The notes under the pieces: model-generated | Databases searched by the model: none | Seen by the model: the letters and a program-made list of their open reading frames with translations, nothing else | What the model was told of the DNA's origin: nothing | Assembly (NCBI GenBank): GCA_015680685.1 | Contig: MNCI01022655.1 | Coordinates: forward strand, 110,805-174,804 | Direction of reading: 5' to 3' | Length of the DNA stretch: 64,000 bases | DNA from: Gnetum montanum | Taxonomy: Eukaryota > Streptophyta > Gnetopsida > Gnetales > Gnetaceae | Shown: one piece after another, positions 61,680-64,000 of the stretch | Layout of the letters: every line of letters begins with the position of its first letter | Numbering within the stretch: the first letter of the stretch is position 1 | Program-made: the position numbers and the translations under genes

Positions 61680-61985
61680 TAATTCAAATCCTATACTTCA
61701 TGCTTGCATGAATCCTATAGTTCATTCTTGAAGATGTAGTTATAATCTTATGCTTTTTACTCAAAGACACAATCATAATCACATGCTTTCTACTAGAAGA
61801 TGTAGTTATAATAATACACTCATTGCTTAGAGATGTAGTCATAATCCTATGCTTTCTGCTCAAAGATAGAATTAGATGCCCATGCTTTCTACTTAGAGAC
61901 ATAGTCAAATATCTATGCTTCCTATTCGAAGACATAGTCAAGAACATATACCTCCTGTCCAAAGTTACCATTAAGAACATGTACT
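61680..61985 (-). repeat. 33-bp minisatellite in element F
   Basis: About eight to nine diverged units of 33 bases, each with ATGCTTTCTACT then GAAGACATAGTCA-like words, starting near 61747, 61781, 61817, 61849, 61882, 61914 and 61947. On the minus strand they stay open and encode an 11-residue repeat (SLSRKHRIMTT type). Confidence 0.75.
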
Positions 61986-62049
61986 CCACCAAACTCTTCT
62001 CCATCACTTACTCATGTGTGCATGTTTTTTTCCCTCTCTACCTAAAATA

Positions 62050-63741
62050 AATTCATGAAGGAAGTGGTTGAATTAGGTTGACCACATTCCAATCCTCTTG
62101 GTACTCATTTTCCTATATGATCACTTGAACCTCCAAGTTGTGCTAAGGTGATTAGACCCTCATGGACCTATTGGAAGGAGTTCAAAAACTCATTTCTTTC
62201 TCTTGGTCATCCTTGTTAGAGATCATCAATAGATCATAAGGATTATGCTCAATTGTATGTAACTTACGATTCTCATCTAGTTTATTACCACTACTTCTAA
62301 ATTGAAGCTTTTGGGAGCATTCTCAAGCATAAAGCCCTCCACCACAGATGTAGCATTTAAAGATTGGATGTCTTAGAGGATATTGAAATAACCCTATGAA
62401 ATGTGGTCATTTGTTTCATGATTCCTGGTATTTTTGAAAAGCTTGACATTTCCCATTCCTTCAGGGTGAGTTTTATTTACTTGAAGCTAGATCAACATAA
62501 GAGCCCTTGAATCCATCCAAATTTACACGTTCATCTTCTCTCCAAGATTTATTACTCTTTGTTTTTACCCTAGAGTGGCTTCTCCACTATATCCTTATCC
62601 TTCTTTTTCACCTTGTAATCAAACAAATTTATAGTAACTTAAATGACCTTTGTAGATCCTATGATTTAATGAGTTCTGAGCTCACATTGGATCTAAGGTT
62701 TAAGACCATTGGGAAATAGTTTGTACTTTTTTTTCTTATTGATATTTTGAATTTGTATGATGATATGTTGGTATTCTAGAATATATTCCTCTAGATCTCA
62801 TATGTTCCAAATGTGCCAAATCTCTTTCAACTTCAACCAAGCTTTGTCAATTGAAGTGCCTAGATGAAAGTTCTTGATCAAAGCTTCCTTAAACTAGTAT
62901 TTTTTTTCTTGATGGATCTGCCTATCCCAAACTTTTCCTCTTGAAGCATGCCAAGCCACTAGGTTTTTACTATCTCACCCAAGAATTTGGTAGTAATACG
63001 AGCTTATCTTTGAGTGACACATTCATTCATCTTTATGAACTATTCTATCTCAAATAGAAATGCATCTATCATAGTATCATACATGTCTCCATCATAGATT
63101 TTTAGTTCCTTTGCTTGAAATTTAAAAAATAATTGACCTAGCCCCAATTTCAATGCCCTTTCTTTCATTATCAATTGATCTTTAATGATCCTAATCTCAT
63201 TATCTAGTTTCTTTTTCAATGCCTTAATCTTATTTTGTTGGCTTTCATTCAAAGCCAATTGAGCTTCTAGCAACGATCATAGCTCCTAATTTTCATCCTA
63301 GAGGTCATAGTTAGCCAACTGAAGACCATCAACAACATCTCCAAGTTGCTCCACCTAGTTCCTCAGCACAAATTTTTGAGTTAGGACAAGTTTGCATTTT
63401 TTGCTAGAGCTGAACTCTTGATGGAAAGGAACTTCCTTCAAATCAACTAGCTCTTGTATTATGTCAGCTTTCTTTGATGTAGGTAGATTATGCATGATGA
63501 TGCTATCCACTTGCAATAAATGAATATGAAATTCTTATATCTTTTAAGGGGATTCATCAATATCCCTCTCACTAATCATCTCAACATCCTCATTTTCATG
63601 CACATCCGTATACATGTTTACATCATCATGTACCTCCTCGTGCACATGACTACCCTAATTTCCATCTCTAACTAGTCCATTAGAACCAAGAGGGGCATTT
63701 TCAAGATTTTAAATCCCTTATTACTCCTTTTTATGCACCAT
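62050..63741 (-). pseudogene. Element F gag with zinc knuckle (decayed)
   Basis: ATG at 63741 (MVHKKE) about 85 bp from the primer site. A coiled-coil-like stretch (63040-63273: LNESQQNKIKALKKKLDNE) precedes the capsid start FQAKELKIYDGDMYDTMIDAF, whose pattern (K-x-YDG-x(n)-FL-x-EIE) is that of Ty3-type gag. After frameshifts come an EEYILEYQHI block and the nucleocapsid knuckle FKCYICGGGLYA-stop-ECS (about 62320-62365), a CCHC finger with His changed to Tyr. Several TAG stops. Confidence 0.65.
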
Positions 63742-63824
63742 GGTAGCATACAAGTCATAAATAATGAATCATGATCACAAACCATGTACCCAAAATCACC
63801 ACTAGCCTTGAACTGCAAACTAAG

Positions 63825-63838
63825 GCTTTGATACTAAG
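63825..63838 (-). promoter_or_regulatory. Element F primer binding site (tRNA-iMet type)
   Basis: Minus strand TTAGTATCAAAGCC against TTGGTATCAGAGC, two G-to-A changes, next to the LTR end. Confidence 0.65.
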
Positions 63839-63868
63839 TGTAATAACACTACTTTGGCGAAGCATCAT
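63839..63868 (-). repeat. Element F 5' LTR, first 30 bp (interrupted)
   Basis: Matches 60768-60797 with three differences, then breaks at ATCAT where H begins. Confidence 0.75.
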
Positions 63869-64000
63869 TGATGAGACGTGGTTTGCACAGGCCACGATAT
63901 CGCAGTCGACGTGATATCGCATCCCCCGCGATATCGCGTATGTGATATCGCGTCCTTCCCTGCGATATCGCGTACGCGATATCACGGTCCGCCGCCATAT
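63869..64000 (+). mobile_element. LTR start of element H (plus strand, young-looking)
   Basis: Starts TGATGAGACG, the reverse-complement form of the A/B LTR tips (CTCATCA ends), followed by six GATATC palindromes in 88 bp (63896, 63913, 63930, 63944, 63964, 63978), most flanked by CG. CpG sites are intact here whereas they are mutated in A and B, so this copy is much younger. The rest lies beyond the window. Confidence 0.7.

Larger units (their letters stand above)
19614..64000 (-). mobile_element. Element E: old Athila/Tat-like retrotransposon hosting the nest (right end off window)
   Basis: Its left (3') LTR is split: 19614-20101, then 41191-41740 after element D. The interior resumes at 41741 with sequence aligning to the polypurine-side interior of A and B (ATACCC then TCATCCTTAAG), then a remnant of the accessory ORF's proline tail near 42220, a spacer resembling A/B/D at 58330-59630, and protease remnants at 60000-60560. 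Most of pol is deleted near 59995. Gag and the second LTR are not seen and should lie beyond element F. The minus-strand reading is inferred from these alignments. It is the oldest and most decayed layer of the nest. Confidence 0.6.
60768..64000 (-). mobile_element. Element F: gag-only Ty3/gypsy element (chromovirus-like), right end off window
   Basis: Left LTR 60768-61295 has TGTAACAACAC...GCTACA ends; the second LTR starts at 63839 with the same first 30 bases and is then interrupted by H. A tRNA-iMet-type primer site and gag lie on its left, and a polypurine tract AAGTAGGGGAGAG precedes the 3' LTR on the minus strand. Only 2.5 kb separates the LTRs: gag and a minisatellite, no pol. The iMet primer site and the gag with zinc knuckle point to a chromovirus-type gypsy element. 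Confidence 0.8.

Overview
The window looks like intergenic heterochromatin from a large, repeat-rich seed-plant genome, possibly a gymnosperm (the clade is inferred; nothing here fixes it). It is AT-rich. About four fifths of it can be assigned to LTR retrotransposons nested inside one another, and their reading frames are broken mostly by TAG and TGA stops, the expected scar of cytosine-methylation decay. The only convincing host gene is one GC-rich 3' fragment of a family-1 UDP-glycosyltransferase (11918-12861), whose 5' end falls in an assembly gap.

Layout. 1-1316 and 10204-10435 look like the interior of an old plus-strand element whose LTR may begin at 10436. Element A (1322-10198, minus strand, perfect TSD ATATT) is inserted into it. 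It carries gag and a long 3' accessory ORF but no pol. After the glycosyltransferase come a foldback repeat (13905-13992), a tRNA-Ser-like SINE head (14309-14359) and two fields of short palindromic repeats (about 16.1-17.6 kb and 17.66-18.18 kb).

From 19.6 kb to the right edge lies one nest. Element E (starts 19614, minus, runs off the right side) was hit in its LTR by element D (20102-41185, minus, perfect TSD ACAAT). D was hit by element B (21058-32739, minus, decayed TSD). B's pol was hit by a solo LTR (23984-25608, TSD ATGGC) of the same family as element C. The interior of E also holds plus-strand material G (about 42.36-58.3 kb), which was hit by element C (44367-54446, minus, perfect TSD ACCTT, 2-kb LTRs, gag and protease only). 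Further right, E is interrupted by element F (from 60768, minus, gag-only, tRNA-iMet-type primer site). F's second LTR is interrupted at 63869 by the start of a much less decayed plus-strand LTR, H.

A, B and D share tRNA-Asp-type primer binding sites next to TGATGAG...CATCA LTRs, the pattern of Athila/Tat-related Ty3/gypsy elements. They are complementary partial forms: A has gag plus accessory ORF, D has pol plus accessory ORF without gag, and B has gag plus pol without accessory ORF. The most interesting observation is that in A and D a second copy of the element's own U3 tip (palindrome cluster plus TATAAATA) sits inside the element, about 0.4-0.5 kb upstream of the accessory ORF, on the same strand. 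In each element the internal copy resembles that element's own LTR (GATATC type in A, GATGCATC type in D). This suggests an internal promoter dedicated to the accessory gene that evolves together with the LTR.
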